Origin: Rhodovarius crocodyli
Lineage (GTDB): Bacteria; Pseudomonadota; Alphaproteobacteria; Acetobacterales; Acetobacteraceae
Direction: 5' to 3'
DNA: 64,000 nucleotides
Assembly: GCF_004005855.1 (NCBI RefSeq)
Contig: NZ_SACL01000004.1
Span: 248,001-312,000 of the forward strand
In this document: positions 52,546-61,031 of the stretch, in pieces
Layout: each line of letters begins with the position of its first letter
Position numbering within the stretch: the first letter of the stretch is position 1
Notes under the pieces: generated by a model
Database searches by the model: none
Seen by the model: the letters and a program-made list of their open reading frames with translations, nothing else
Told to the model about the DNA's origin: nothing
Made by a program: the position numbers and the translations under genes

Positions 52546-54279
52546 ATGCCCGCACACCACTCGCCGCTGATCGCCACCATCGCCGCGGGTCTGGTACTGG
52601 CCTACATCTTCGGCCTGCTGGCGAACCGGCTGCGCATCCAGCCGCTGGTGGGCTATCTGCTGGCGGGCGTGGCCGTCGGCCCCTACACGCCGGGCTTCAT
52701 CGCCGATCAGGCGCTGGCGGGCGAATTGGCCGAGATCGGCGTCATCCTGCTGATGTTCGGCGTGGGGCTGCATTTCTCGCTGAAGGATCTGGCCTCGGTC
52801 GCCAAGATCGCGGTGCCGGGCGCGCTGCTGGAAATCGGCGCGGCCACCGCCCTGGGCTCCGGCCTGGCCTGGATACTGGGCTGGGGGCCGGGGGCGATGA
52901 TCGTCTTCGGGCTCTCGCTGTCGGTGGCCAGTACGGCGGTGGTGGTGCGCGGCCTGCAGGAACGCCGCATGCTGGAGACCGAGCGCGGGCGCATCATCGT
53001 GGGCTGGCTGGTGGTCGAGGACCTGGCCATGGTCATCGCGCTGGTGGTGCTGCCGGCGCTGGCGGGCCTGGCCGGCGGCCGGGGCATCTCGCACCAGGCG
53101 ATCTGGATGACGCTCGGCATCACGCTGGCCAAGGTGGCGGGCTTCATCGCCTTCATGCTGGTGGCGGGCCGGCGGATCATTCCCTGGGTGATGCACTACA
53201 CCGCCCATACCGGCTCGCGGGAGTTGTTCCGCCTCGCTGTCTATGCCACGGCGCTCGGCATCGCCTATGTGGCCGCGCGCTTCTTCGATGCGTCCTTCGC
53301 GCTGGGCGCCTTCGTGGCCGGCATCGTGCTGGGTGACACCAAGCTGAGCCAGCGCGCGACCGAGGAAGCCCTGCCGCTGCGCGATGCCTTCGCGGTGCTG
53401 TTCTTCGTCTCCGTCGGCATGCTGTTCAACCCGGCGATCCTGCTGCAGCGGCCGCTGGCGGTGCTGGGCACGCTGGTGGTCATCATGCTGGGCAAGACGG
53501 CGGTGGTGTATCTGGCGCTGCGGCTGTTCCGCTACCGGCGCACCACCGCGCTGTCGGTCGCGGCAAGGCTGGGGCTGATCGGTGAGTTCAGCTTCATCCT
53601 GATCGGCCTCGGCGTCACGCTGCACCTGGTGCCGGCTGCGGCGCGCGACCTGGTGCTGGCGGGCGCCATCCTGTCGATCCTGCTGAACCCGGTCATGGTG
53701 CATCTGGCCGACAGCGCTGTGGAGGTGAAGGCCCGCGTGCTGCGCGCCATGGGCAAGGCCCCGCCCGCCGAGGCCCCGGCAGAACCCCCGGCGCCGGAGC
53801 CCGAGCCCATCGTCGCCTCCCAACCCGAACCCGAGGCCGCCCCGCCCACCAGCCTGACCGGCCATGACATCGTGGTCGGGCACGGCCGTGTGGGCAGGCT
53901 GGTCGCCGCCGGGCTGATCGCGGCCGGACGCCCCGTGCTGGTCATCGAGGACCGCAGCGAGGCCCGCCAGGCGGCGCGCGAGGCGGGCGCCGAGGTGATC
54001 GACGGCAATGCCGCCACCCCTGCCGCCCTGGCCCTGGCCAATCTGCCCGGCGCCGAGCGCCTGTTCGTCACCATCCCCGAGAGCTTCGAGGCGGGCCAGG
54101 TGGTGCAGCAGGCCCGCGCCGCCAACCCGAAGCTGGAGATCCTGGCGCGCGCCCATTCGGATGCCTGCTACGACCACCTTGAGAAGATGGGCTCCGACCT
54201 GACCATCCTGGGCGAGCGCGAGATCGCGCACCGCATGCTGGACCGCGCGCAGGTGGAGAAGGTGACGGAGTCAGCCTAG
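52546..54279 (+). CDS. CPA2-type monovalent cation:proton antiporter with TrkA-N domain (YbaL/KefB-like)
   Basis: A 577-residue protein. About 12 membrane segments make up residues 5-390 (GYLLAGVAVGPYTPG, SVASTAVVVRGLQE, FALGAFVAGIVLG, VLFFVSVGMLFNP are family blocks). A Pro/Glu/Ala-rich linker follows, and the C-terminal TrkA-N/RCK domain begins DIVVGHGRVGRLVAAGLI with the NAD fold and LVIEDRS. It probably exchanges K+ or Na+ for H+ and is gated by the nucleotide domain. The start is the ATG at 52546. It converges on the glycosyltransferase with a 9-base overlap. Confidence 0.9.
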   Translation: MPAHHSPLIATIAAGLVLAYIFGLLANRLRIQPLVGYLLAGVAVGPYTPGFIADQALAGELAEIGVILLMFGVGLHFSLKDLASVAKIAVPGALLEIGAATALGSGLAWILGWGPGAMIVFGLSLSVASTAVVVRGLQERRMLETERGRIIVGWLVVEDLAMVIALVVLPALAGLAGGRGISHQAIWMTLGITLAKVAGFIAFMLVAGRRIIPWVMHYTAHTGSRELFRLAVYATALGIAYVAARFFDASFALGAFVAGIVLGDTKLSQRATEEALPLRDAFAVLFFVSVGMLFNPAILLQRPLAVLGTLVVIMLGKTAVVYLALRLFRYRRTTALSVAARLGLIGEFSFILIGLGVTLHLVPAAARDLVLAGAILSILLNPVMVHLADSAVEVKARVLRAMGKAPPAEAPAEPPAPEPEPIVASQPEPEAAPPTSLTGHDIVVGHGRVGRLVAAGLIAAGRPVLVIEDRSEARQAAREAGAEVIDGNAATPAALALANLPGAERLFVTIPESFEAGQVVQQARAANPKLEILARAHSDACYDHLEKMGSDLTILGEREIAHRMLDRAQVEKVTESA

Positions 54280-56676
54280 CGCGGCGCGCATCTGCGCGCG
54301 CACGGCCTGTTCGCCGAAACGCGCGCGGATGTAGGAAAGCCCGGCCTCCGACAGGCGCGCGTTCCAGCCGGCATCGGTTTCCAGGCGGTGCAGCTTTTCC
54401 GCCATGGCGGCGGCATCCTCAGCCAGCAGCCAGCGCAGTTCCTCCGGCAGGCCCAGCCCCTCGGCGGCCACGGCCGTCATCACGCAGGGCAGGCCATGCG
54501 CCAGGCTGTCCAGCACCTTGCCCTTGATGCCCGCGCCATAGCGCAGGGGTGCCACGGCCGAGCGGTGCCGGTGCAGCGCCGGGGCGAGTTCCGGAACGAA
54601 GCCTGCCACCCGGATGTCGCCATGCCCCTCGGCCAGCACCTCGGGCGTGGGGCCGCTGCCGTAGATGGTCAGCGGCAGGCCGTCCAGCAGCGGGCGCAAC
54701 GCGCGGCCCATCCACAGCACGGCATCCACATTGGGCGCATGGGCGAAACCGCCGAGGAAGCAGGTGCCCCGGCGCTCCAGGAAGGGCTGCGTCGTGGGGT
54801 TCGGCGTGACCGGCCAGGTCACGACATGCACGCGTGCCCGCGGCAGCAGGCGCGCCAGCAGCGCCGCTTCCTCGGGCGAATGCACCACCGTGGCATCGGC
54901 CGCCGCGATCAGGGAAAGCTCCTCCTGCCGGATCACGGCGGCCTGGGCGGCGAGAAGCGCGTCGCCCTCCAGCGCCGCCTCGCGCTCCAGCCGCAGGAAG
55001 TGCAGGTCGCAGACCGAGAACACGACGCGCGCCTGGGGCGCCAGGCGGCGGGCCAGCGCCAGATGCCGGCGCGCGCTGCCGTAGCGGTAGAGGTAGATCA
55101 CCTCGGGCGGGGCGGGCATGCGCAGCAGCGCTTCCTCCAGCGAGTGCCGCCAGGGGGCGTGCAGGCACTGGATGCCGCGCCGCTCCAGCGCGCGGGTATA
55201 GGCGCCCGCTTCCTCCTGGAACTCCGAGGGCGCGAAGGTCACGCGGTATCCCAGCCCCTGCAGCAGCCGCATGTGCTGCACCGAGGCCTGGCTGCCGGCA
55301 TCGCGGTCAGGGGTGGGGGTGGCCTCGTCGATGAACAGGGCGCGCGGGCCGGCGGCGCGATCGGCCTCGGCTTCCGGGTTGCGGCCGGTTTCCGCGTGGC
55401 CGGCCAGCGTGGAGGCCCAGCGTTCCCGCAGCCGGGCCTGGTTCAGCACCTGGTGCCGCTTCACCCCGCGCTCGATGTCACGGCCGTGGCTGGCGCCTTC
55501 CAGGTGGATGATGCGGGCTGCGGGCTGCACCACCACGCGCTGCCCGGCGGCACGCACGCGGAAGCACAGGTCCACATCCTCGTAATAGGCGGGGGCGTAA
55601 TGCGCGTCGAAGCCGCCCAGTTCACGGAACAGCGCGGCCGGGATCATCAGCGCGGCGCCCGAGACATAGTCCGCGTCGCGCAGGAAGCGATAGCGCGGGT
55701 CGTCCGGGTCCTCGTTGCGGCCATAGCTCCAGGCATCCGCCTCGCGCCAGATGATGCCGCCGGCCTCCTGCAAGGTGCCGTCATCATTGAGCAGGGCCGC
55801 GCCCACCACGCCGATGCCGGGTGCCAGCGTGGCCAGCATCTCATCCAGCCAGCCCGGTGTGACGATGGTATCGTTGTTCAGGAACAGCAGCACCCGCCCG
55901 CGCGCGGCGGCCGCCCCCGCATTGCAGGCGCCGATGAAGCCGAGGTTCGCCTTCTGCCGCAGCACGCGGATGTTGCCCGAAAGCGCCGCGTCGCGCGTCT
56001 CGTCGGTCGAGGCATCATCGACCAGCACCACCTCGAACGAGGCGCGCGGCATCTGGGCGATCAGGCTGGTGAGGCAGGCATGGGTGACTGCCCACTGGTT
56101 GTGGGCGGGGATGATGACGCTGACCTCGGGCACGGTCTCGGGCAGGCTGAGCGGTGCGGAGGCATCATGCGCGCCGTGGGCTGCCGCACGCTCCGGCAGG
56201 CCGGCCTGGGCGGCCTCGGCCATCGCCAGGGCCCGGCGCAGGCTGGCCACGACAGGCGCCAGTTCCCCCGCCGTGCGGGCCCGGCGCGCGCTGTTCTCGA
56301 CCAGCCCGGACAGCAGGCGTCCCACCCCGGCATCGAAGCCCCCGGCGCGGTGGATGACGCGGCCCATGCCCTCGATCAGCTCATGGCCCGTGGCGGTGTC
56401 GCGCAGCCGCACGCTGGCGAGCGTGCCGGGCATCAGCGCATGCACGGGGCGGATGCTGAAGCCGTGCCTGCCGTCGCCGATGCCCGCGGCCTCCAGGTCC
56501 GGCCGGTAGTTGGCGGCGACGACACGCGCCATCGGCACGTCGTCCAGCAGCAGTTCCAGCTCGACCCGCCGATCGGGCGCCGCGGGGTCACGCACCCAGC
56601 CCGCGATCTCCTGCGCGGTGAACACGTCCACGCTGCATTGCAGGGCGGCAGCGAGAGGGGGCGGTTCATCCGGCAT
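54271..56676 (-). CDS. Large two-domain glycosyltransferase (GT-A plus GT-B)
   Basis: An 801-residue protein starting at the ATG at 56676 (MPDEPPPLAAALQ). Residues 1 to about 120 are an N-terminal module (EIAGWVRDPAAPDRRVELELLLDD, ...DGRHGFSIRP) seen ahead of glycosyltransferases in related bacteria. The family-2 domain (about 190-430) has VSVIIPAHNQWAVTHACLTSL, LVDDASTDET, LFLNNDTIV and YYEDVDLCFRV. The C-terminal third (about 475-800) is a GT-B/GT4-like domain with FLGGFAHAPNVDAV, YGSGPTPEV and PLRYGAGIKGKVLDSLAHGLPCVMT. It probably builds a surface polysaccharide or glycoprotein glycan. It is convergent with the antiporter gene. Confidence 0.88.
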   Translation of the reverse strand: MPDEPPPLAAALQCSVDVFTAQEIAGWVRDPAAPDRRVELELLLDDVPMARVVAANYRPDLEAAGIGDGRHGFSIRPVHALMPGTLASVRLRDTATGHELIEGMGRVIHRAGGFDAGVGRLLSGLVENSARRARTAGELAPVVASLRRALAMAEAAQAGLPERAAAHGAHDASAPLSLPETVPEVSVIIPAHNQWAVTHACLTSLIAQMPRASFEVVLVDDASTDETRDAALSGNIRVLRQKANLGFIGACNAGAAAARGRVLLFLNNDTIVTPGWLDEMLATLAPGIGVVGAALLNDDGTLQEAGGIIWREADAWSYGRNEDPDDPRYRFLRDADYVSGAALMIPAALFRELGGFDAHYAPAYYEDVDLCFRVRAAGQRVVVQPAARIIHLEGASHGRDIERGVKRHQVLNQARLRERWASTLAGHAETGRNPEAEADRAAGPRALFIDEATPTPDRDAGSQASVQHMRLLQGLGYRVTFAPSEFQEEAGAYTRALERRGIQCLHAPWRHSLEEALLRMPAPPEVIYLYRYGSARRHLALARRLAPQARVVFSVCDLHFLRLEREAALEGDALLAAQAAVIRQEELSLIAAADATVVHSPEEAALLARLLPRARVHVVTWPVTPNPTTQPFLERRGTCFLGGFAHAPNVDAVLWMGRALRPLLDGLPLTIYGSGPTPEVLAEGHGDIRVAGFVPELAPALHRHRSAVAPLRYGAGIKGKVLDSLAHGLPCVMTAVAAEGLGLPEELRWLLAEDAAAMAEKLHRLETDAGWNARLSEAGLSYIRARFGEQAVRAQMRAALG

Positions 56677-56726
56677 CGGCACGCATCTAGCCCCAGGCGC
56701 CACGCGTGGTCCAGCAAGCGCGACCC

Positions 56727-56741
56727 ATGCCGGCCCGGCAT
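56727..56741. promoter_or_regulatory. Palindrome in the divergent gap before the Bug gene
   Basis: ATGCCGG and CCGGCAT flank a single C, a perfect 15-base inverted repeat too tight to form a good RNA hairpin but suited to a dimeric DNA-binding protein. The 182-base gap between the glycosyltransferase and the Bug gene shows no clearer promoter. A LysR gene lies downstream. Confidence 0.25.
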
Positions 56742-56858
56742 AGATGTTAAAGCCGCCACGGCATGAATCCGTCATGGACCCTGCCCGGACCCGCTGGCAG
56801 CCTGACGGGCAAGAGGAAGGTGCGACGCACGGCTCCAGCCCAGACCGGAGACCGAGTG

Positions 56859-57842
56859 ATGTTCGAACGACTGCCCCGCCTGGTGGTGGCCATGACCTGC
56901 CTGATCGCGGGCACCGCCATGGCACAGGAATTTCCGCAGCGCGGCCGGCCATTGATGTTCATGAGCGGCTTCCCCGCCGGCACCGCGATCGACATCTACG
57001 GCCGCATCATCCAGGAACGCATCCAGCAGGAGCTGGGCGTGCCGATGGTGATCGACATCCGCGCCGGCGCCTCGGGCAACATCGCCATGGAGCAGACGGC
57101 GCGCGCCGCACCCGATGGCCACACCATCACCATGGCGACCAGCGCCATGATGGCCATCAACCCCGCCGTGTTCCCCCGCATGCCGGTGGACCCGGTGAAT
57201 GACCTTGTGCCCATCGTCTCGCTGTTCGAGGCACCGAACATCATGACCGTCAGCACCGAGCAGCGGCCCGACTATACCAGTTGCCAGACGGTGATCGACG
57301 CGGCCCGCGCCCGGCCCGGGCAGCTGAACTACGCCAGCACGGGCATCGGCGCCTCGACGCACCTGGCGGGCGCACAGTTCGACAGCCTGCTGAACCTGCG
57401 GATGGTGCATGTGCCCTATCGCGGCGGGCCCTTCGCCATGACGGCGCTGTTCCAGGGCGATGTGGACGTGTTCTTCTACCAGACCGGGCCGGTGATCGAC
57501 TTCTACCGCCAGGGCCGGGTGCGGCTGCTGGGCGTGACCTCGGCCGAGCGCATTCCGGCCATCCCCGAGATCCCGACCGTGGCCGAGGCCTGCAACCTGC
57601 CGGGCTTCGAGAGCACCACCTGGTACGCGCTGATGGCGCCCGCCCGCACGCCCAAGCCCATCCTGGACCGCCTGTCGGACGTATTCACGCGCGCGGCGCG
57701 CGACCCGGAGGTGACGCGGCGCGTGATCGAGATGGGCTTCACCCCCTGGGTCGCAGACGGCCCCACCACCCATGCCCGGCTGCGGCGTGACCTGCCCTTC
57801 TGGCGAGAGGTCGTCACACGGGTGGGCGCACGCGCCGAGTAA
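56859..57842 (+). CDS. Bug family (TctC-like) substrate-binding protein
   Basis: A 327-residue periplasmic binding protein. The start at 56859 (MFERLPRLVVAMTCLIAGTA) gives a signal peptide with cleavage near AMAQ. The body (GAGASGNIAMEQTARAAPDGHT-like blocks, GQLNYASTGIGASTHLAG, HVPYRGGPFAM) fits the TctC family. Two Cys (SCQTVI and EACNLPG) are present. No membrane subunits are nearby. A LysR regulator starts 18 bases downstream, likely in the same transcript. The ligand is unknown. Confidence 0.9.
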   Translation: MFERLPRLVVAMTCLIAGTAMAQEFPQRGRPLMFMSGFPAGTAIDIYGRIIQERIQQELGVPMVIDIRAGASGNIAMEQTARAAPDGHTITMATSAMMAINPAVFPRMPVDPVNDLVPIVSLFEAPNIMTVSTEQRPDYTSCQTVIDAARARPGQLNYASTGIGASTHLAGAQFDSLLNLRMVHVPYRGGPFAMTALFQGDVDVFFYQTGPVIDFYRQGRVRLLGVTSAERIPAIPEIPTVAEACNLPGFESTTWYALMAPARTPKPILDRLSDVFTRAARDPEVTRRVIEMGFTPWVADGPTTHARLRRDLPFWREVVTRVGARAE

Positions 57843-57860
57843 GGTCGCTATACTGTGCGG

Positions 57861-58799
57861 ATGGACATCCGCCAGTTGAGCCTGTTCCGCCGTGTCGCCG
57901 AGGAAGGCAGCTTTTCCCGCGCAGCGGCGGTGCTGGGCATCACCCAGCCCGCGCTGAGCCGCCGCATCCGCGCGCTGGAGGAGGAATTGGGCACCACCCT
58001 GCTCTACCGCAACGGCCGCGGCGTGGTGCTGACGGAGGAAGGCCGGCGCTTCTCCGAAGCCGTGGTGCCGGTGCTGGAGGAACTGCAGCGCATCCGCGCC
58101 GATGCCGTCGCCTCCAGCGGGGCGCTGCGCGGGCGGCTGGTGGTGGCAATGCCGCCTTCCGTCATCGCCGGGCTAGCCCCGCCGCTGATGCGCCATGTGC
58201 GTGAAGCGATGCCCGAGTTGGATCTGCACCTGATGGACGGCCACACCGGCACCATCCATGAGTGGCTGACCAGCGGGCGGGTGGACATCGCGGTGCTGAA
58301 CCCGATGCGGCAGAACCCCGCCATCCGCAGCGAGCCCCTGTTCGATGCCGAGCTGTATCTGGGCTACGCGCCCGGGGATGCCCGGATCGCCGCCCTGCTG
58401 ACGCCGGCGGGCGAGCTGCCGATGAAGGCGCTGCACGGCCTGCCGCTGATGCTGACCGGCCCGCATCACGGGCTGCGGCGGGAGCTGGAGGCGGGATTTG
58501 CTGCCTCCGAGGTCACGCCCGGGCGGATCGAGAATGTGGATTCGCTGCACGCGCTGTCGCATCTGATCGCGGCCGGCATGGGCTACACGATCATGGCCTG
58601 GGATGCGCTGTCGCTGGAGCTGCGTGCCGGCAGCGTGGCGGCGGCGCGCATCGTCTCGCCGGTGCTGAAGCATGAATTCGTGCTGGCGACCTCGGCGGAG
58701 CGCCAGGTCTCCCCGGCATCGCGCGCCGTGATCCGGTTTCTGCGGGAGGAAGTGCGTCGCCTGGTGGCCTCGGGCCGGCTGAAGGCGACGATTCCTTAG
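57861..58799 (+). CDS. LysR family transcriptional regulator
   Basis: A 312-residue regulator. The helix-turn-helix is MDIRQLSLFRRVAEEGSFSR... with AAAVLGITQPALSRRIRALEEELG, and the C-terminal effector domain is periplasmic-binding-like (LRGRLVVAMPPSVIAGLAPPLM). It may control the upstream Bug gene or the convergent operon. Its stop overlaps the convergent binding-protein gene by 4 bases. A GTG at 57855 is a possible earlier start. Confidence 0.92.
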   Translation: MDIRQLSLFRRVAEEGSFSRAAAVLGITQPALSRRIRALEEELGTTLLYRNGRGVVLTEEGRRFSEAVVPVLEELQRIRADAVASSGALRGRLVVAMPPSVIAGLAPPLMRHVREAMPELDLHLMDGHTGTIHEWLTSGRVDIAVLNPMRQNPAIRSEPLFDAELYLGYAPGDARIAALLTPAGELPMKALHGLPLMLTGPHHGLRRELEAGFAASEVTPGRIENVDSLHALSHLIAAGMGYTIMAWDALSLELRAGSVAAARIVSPVLKHEFVLATSAERQVSPASRAVIRFLREEVRRLVASGRLKATIP

Positions 58800-59539
58800 G
58801 GCGCGCGCATGCCCGCCGCCTCGATCACCCGCGCTGCCTCCGGCCCGCGCAGGCTGTCGAGGAAGGCGCGCGCGGCTGCCGCGTCCTGCGGGTTGGCGGC
58901 GAGGCTTCCGGCATAGACGGTCCAGTTCTGGATCGCATCGGGCAGCGGGCCGACGAGGGCCGCACCCGGCACGGCCAGGATCTCGCTGATCTGGTGGATG
59001 GCGATGTCGGCCTGGCCGTCCAGCAGGCGGGTGGCCACCAGGCCGCCCGGCACCAGCACTGCCTTGCCGGCGATCTGGCGCGCAATGCCCCAGCGCTCGA
59101 ACAGCCCGGCCAGGTAGATGCCGCTGGACCCGCCCGCCGCGGGGTCGATCATCGCGACGGCACGGGCCGACAGCAGTGCCTGCCGGAAGGCCTCAGGCGT
59201 CGAGATATCGGGCATGGGCGCGCCCTGGCGCACCGCGACGCCGATGCCCACGCGCGCCAGTTCACGCGGGGGCTCCGGCGACAGGCGCGGGGCCAGCGCC
59301 CTCAGCCCCGCCGGCGTCAGCACCAGCACATCGAAGCCCTCACCGGCCTCGACCCGGCGCTGCACGGCGCCCGCCGTGTCGTTGCGCAGGGTGACGCGAT
59401 GGCCGGTGGCCGCCTCGAAGCGCCGGGCCAGGGTTTCCAGCACGGGCTTGTAGGCGCCGGTGGTCAGCACCGTGATCTCCGCCGCCTGGGCACGCGCCAA
59501 GGTCAGGCAGCACAGGACGGCGAGGATCACGTGGCGCAT
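58796..59539 (-). CDS. ModA-like periplasmic substrate-binding protein
   Basis: A 247-residue protein with a signal peptide (MRHVILAVLCCLTLARAQAA) and a PBP-II fold similar to ModA/extracellular solute-binding protein 11 (EITVLTTGAYKPVLETLARRFEAATGHRV; DVLVLTPAGLRAL). It is the last gene of the minus-strand operon, one base after the enoyl-CoA hydratase by overlap. It has no ABC membrane genes of its own here. It is not necessarily a molybdate binder; many relatives bind other anions. Confidence 0.82.
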   Translation of the reverse strand: MRHVILAVLCCLTLARAQAAEITVLTTGAYKPVLETLARRFEAATGHRVTLRNDTAGAVQRRVEAGEGFDVLVLTPAGLRALAPRLSPEPPRELARVGIGVAVRQGAPMPDISTPEAFRQALLSARAVAMIDPAAGGSSGIYLAGLFERWGIARQIAGKAVLVPGGLVATRLLDGQADIAIHQISEILAVPGAALVGPLPDAIQNWTVYAGSLAANPQDAAAARAFLDSLRGPEAARVIEAAGMRAP

Positions 59540-60282
59540 CAGTGCTTCTTCCCGAAACCCGCCATCATCTTCTGCGGCTCATCGGTCAGCCAGCTTTTGG
59601 CAAAGGCCGGCACGCCCGCCGCGATGCCCTGGGTGACGGATTTGTCCTCCCACTCGCGGATCAGCGCCTTCTGGTTGCGGATCGAGACAGGCCCGGCCAG
59701 CAGCAGCAGATCGACCCATTCCTGCACCGCGCCGTCCAGCGCATCGGGCTCCACCACCCGTTCCACCAGGCCCCAATCCAGCGCCTGCTCGGCGTCGATC
59801 GTCTCACCCAGCAGCAGCAGCCGACGGGTGCGGCCCCAGCCGATGAGGCCGGGCAGCAGCGCGGCCTCGACCACCGAGGGGATGCCCACACGCACCTCGG
59901 GCATGCCGAACTTCGCCGCGCTGCTGGAAATCCGCAGGTCGCAGGCGGCCGCGATCTCAAGCCCGGCACCCAGGCACCAGCCGTTGATGCGGGCAAAGAC
60001 CGGCACCGGGCAGTCGCGGATGGCGCGGCAGGCGCCGTGCACGCTTTCGATGAATGCCTGGCCCTGGGCGGGCGTCTGCACCCGGCCCATTTCGGTGATG
60101 TCGGCCCCGCCCATGAAGGCGCGCCCGCCCTCACCGGTCAGGATCACGCAGCGGGCGGTATCAGGCACGGCGGCGAAGGCGGCGGCGAATTCCTTCAGCA
60201 ACGCCGAGCCCATGGAATTCAGCTTGCGATCGTTTGCAATGGTGATGCGCGCGACCTCACGCGAGAAATCTTTCTCGATCAA
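59539..60282 (-). CDS. Enoyl-CoA hydratase/isomerase family protein
   Basis: A 247-residue crotonase-fold enzyme. The oxyanion-hole region is GRAFMGGADITEM and the second block INGWCLGAGLEIAAACDLRI. Homology begins at the TTG at 60282 (LIEKDFSREVARITIAND), whose start overlaps the SDR stop (TTGA) and is preceded by GGAGATG; no ATG suits better. It has the fold for hydration, isomerisation or C-C cleavage of acyl-CoAs. Its pathway is unknown. Confidence 0.88.
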   Translation of the reverse strand: MIEKDFSREVARITIANDRKLNSMGSALLKEFAAAFAAVPDTARCVILTGEGGRAFMGGADITEMGRVQTPAQGQAFIESVHGACRAIRDCPVPVFARINGWCLGAGLEIAAACDLRISSSAAKFGMPEVRVGIPSVVEAALLPGLIGWGRTRRLLLLGETIDAEQALDWGLVERVVEPDALDGAVQEWVDLLLLAGPVSIRNQKALIREWEDKSVTQGIAAGVPAFAKSWLTDEPQKMMAGFGKKH

Positions 60283-61031
60283 TGCATTACATCTCCTCCG
60301 TTGGGCGACAGGGTAGCGCCGCAATAGAAGCTGCCCCCTGGACCGGCGAGGAGCAAGGCCGTGTATGCGATGTCGATGGGCTGACCGAGCCGGCCCATGG
60401 GCAGGTTCTTCTCCATTGCCTCGTGCCATTCGCGCGGGCGCTGGGCCGTCATGTCGGTCACGATGGGGCCAGGGGCCACGGCGTTCACCAGCACGCCCTT
60501 GGGGGTCGCCTCATAGGCCAGCGCGCGGGTCATGCCCACGATGGCGGCCTTGGCCATGGCATAGGGCACCACCATCGGCGCGCCCTTCAGCGCGATCTGG
60601 GAGGCGACGTTGATGATGCGCCCTGCCCCACGCGCGACCATGCCCGGGTAGACGGCCTGGGCCATCAGGAACATGCCGCGGGCGTGCACGTTCATCACGC
60701 GCTCATACTCGGCCTGGGAATACTCGCCGAAGGGATGGCGGATGTTGATGCCCGCGTTGTTGAACAGGATGTCGGGCGCGCCGAGGGCCTCGGTCGCGGC
60801 CGCGACGAAGGCTTCGATCACGGGTGCGTCGGCGCCCATGTCGCAACTGGCGTGAAAGGCCCGGCGGCCCATGGCGCGGATCGCCTCGGCCACCTTCTCG
60901 GCCTCGGCATCGTCCTCGAAATGGTTGAAGGCGATGTCGGCGCCGTTCTCGGCGAACAGCAGCGCGGTCGCGCGGCCGATGCCGCGGCTGCCGCCGGTGA
61001 TGAACGCGATTTTGCCTGCCAGCTGGCTCAT
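60279..61031 (-). CDS. Short-chain dehydrogenase/reductase
   Basis: A 250-residue SDR. The cofactor motif is FITGGSRGIGRAT, the structural NNAGINI is present, and the catalytic Ser-Tyr-Lys are in INVASQI and YAMAK. The Asn (NVHARGMF) is in place. It overlaps hutF upstream (ATGA) and the hydratase downstream. The substrate is unknown. Confidence 0.92.
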   Translation of the reverse strand: MSQLAGKIAFITGGSRGIGRATALLFAENGADIAFNHFEDDAEAEKVAEAIRAMGRRAFHASCDMGADAPVIEAFVAAATEALGAPDILFNNAGINIRHPFGEYSQAEYERVMNVHARGMFLMAQAVYPGMVARGAGRIINVASQIALKGAPMVVPYAMAKAAIVGMTRALAYEATPKGVLVNAVAPGPIVTDMTAQRPREWHEAMEKNLPMGRLGQPIDIAYTALLLAGPGGSFYCGATLSPNGGDVMH

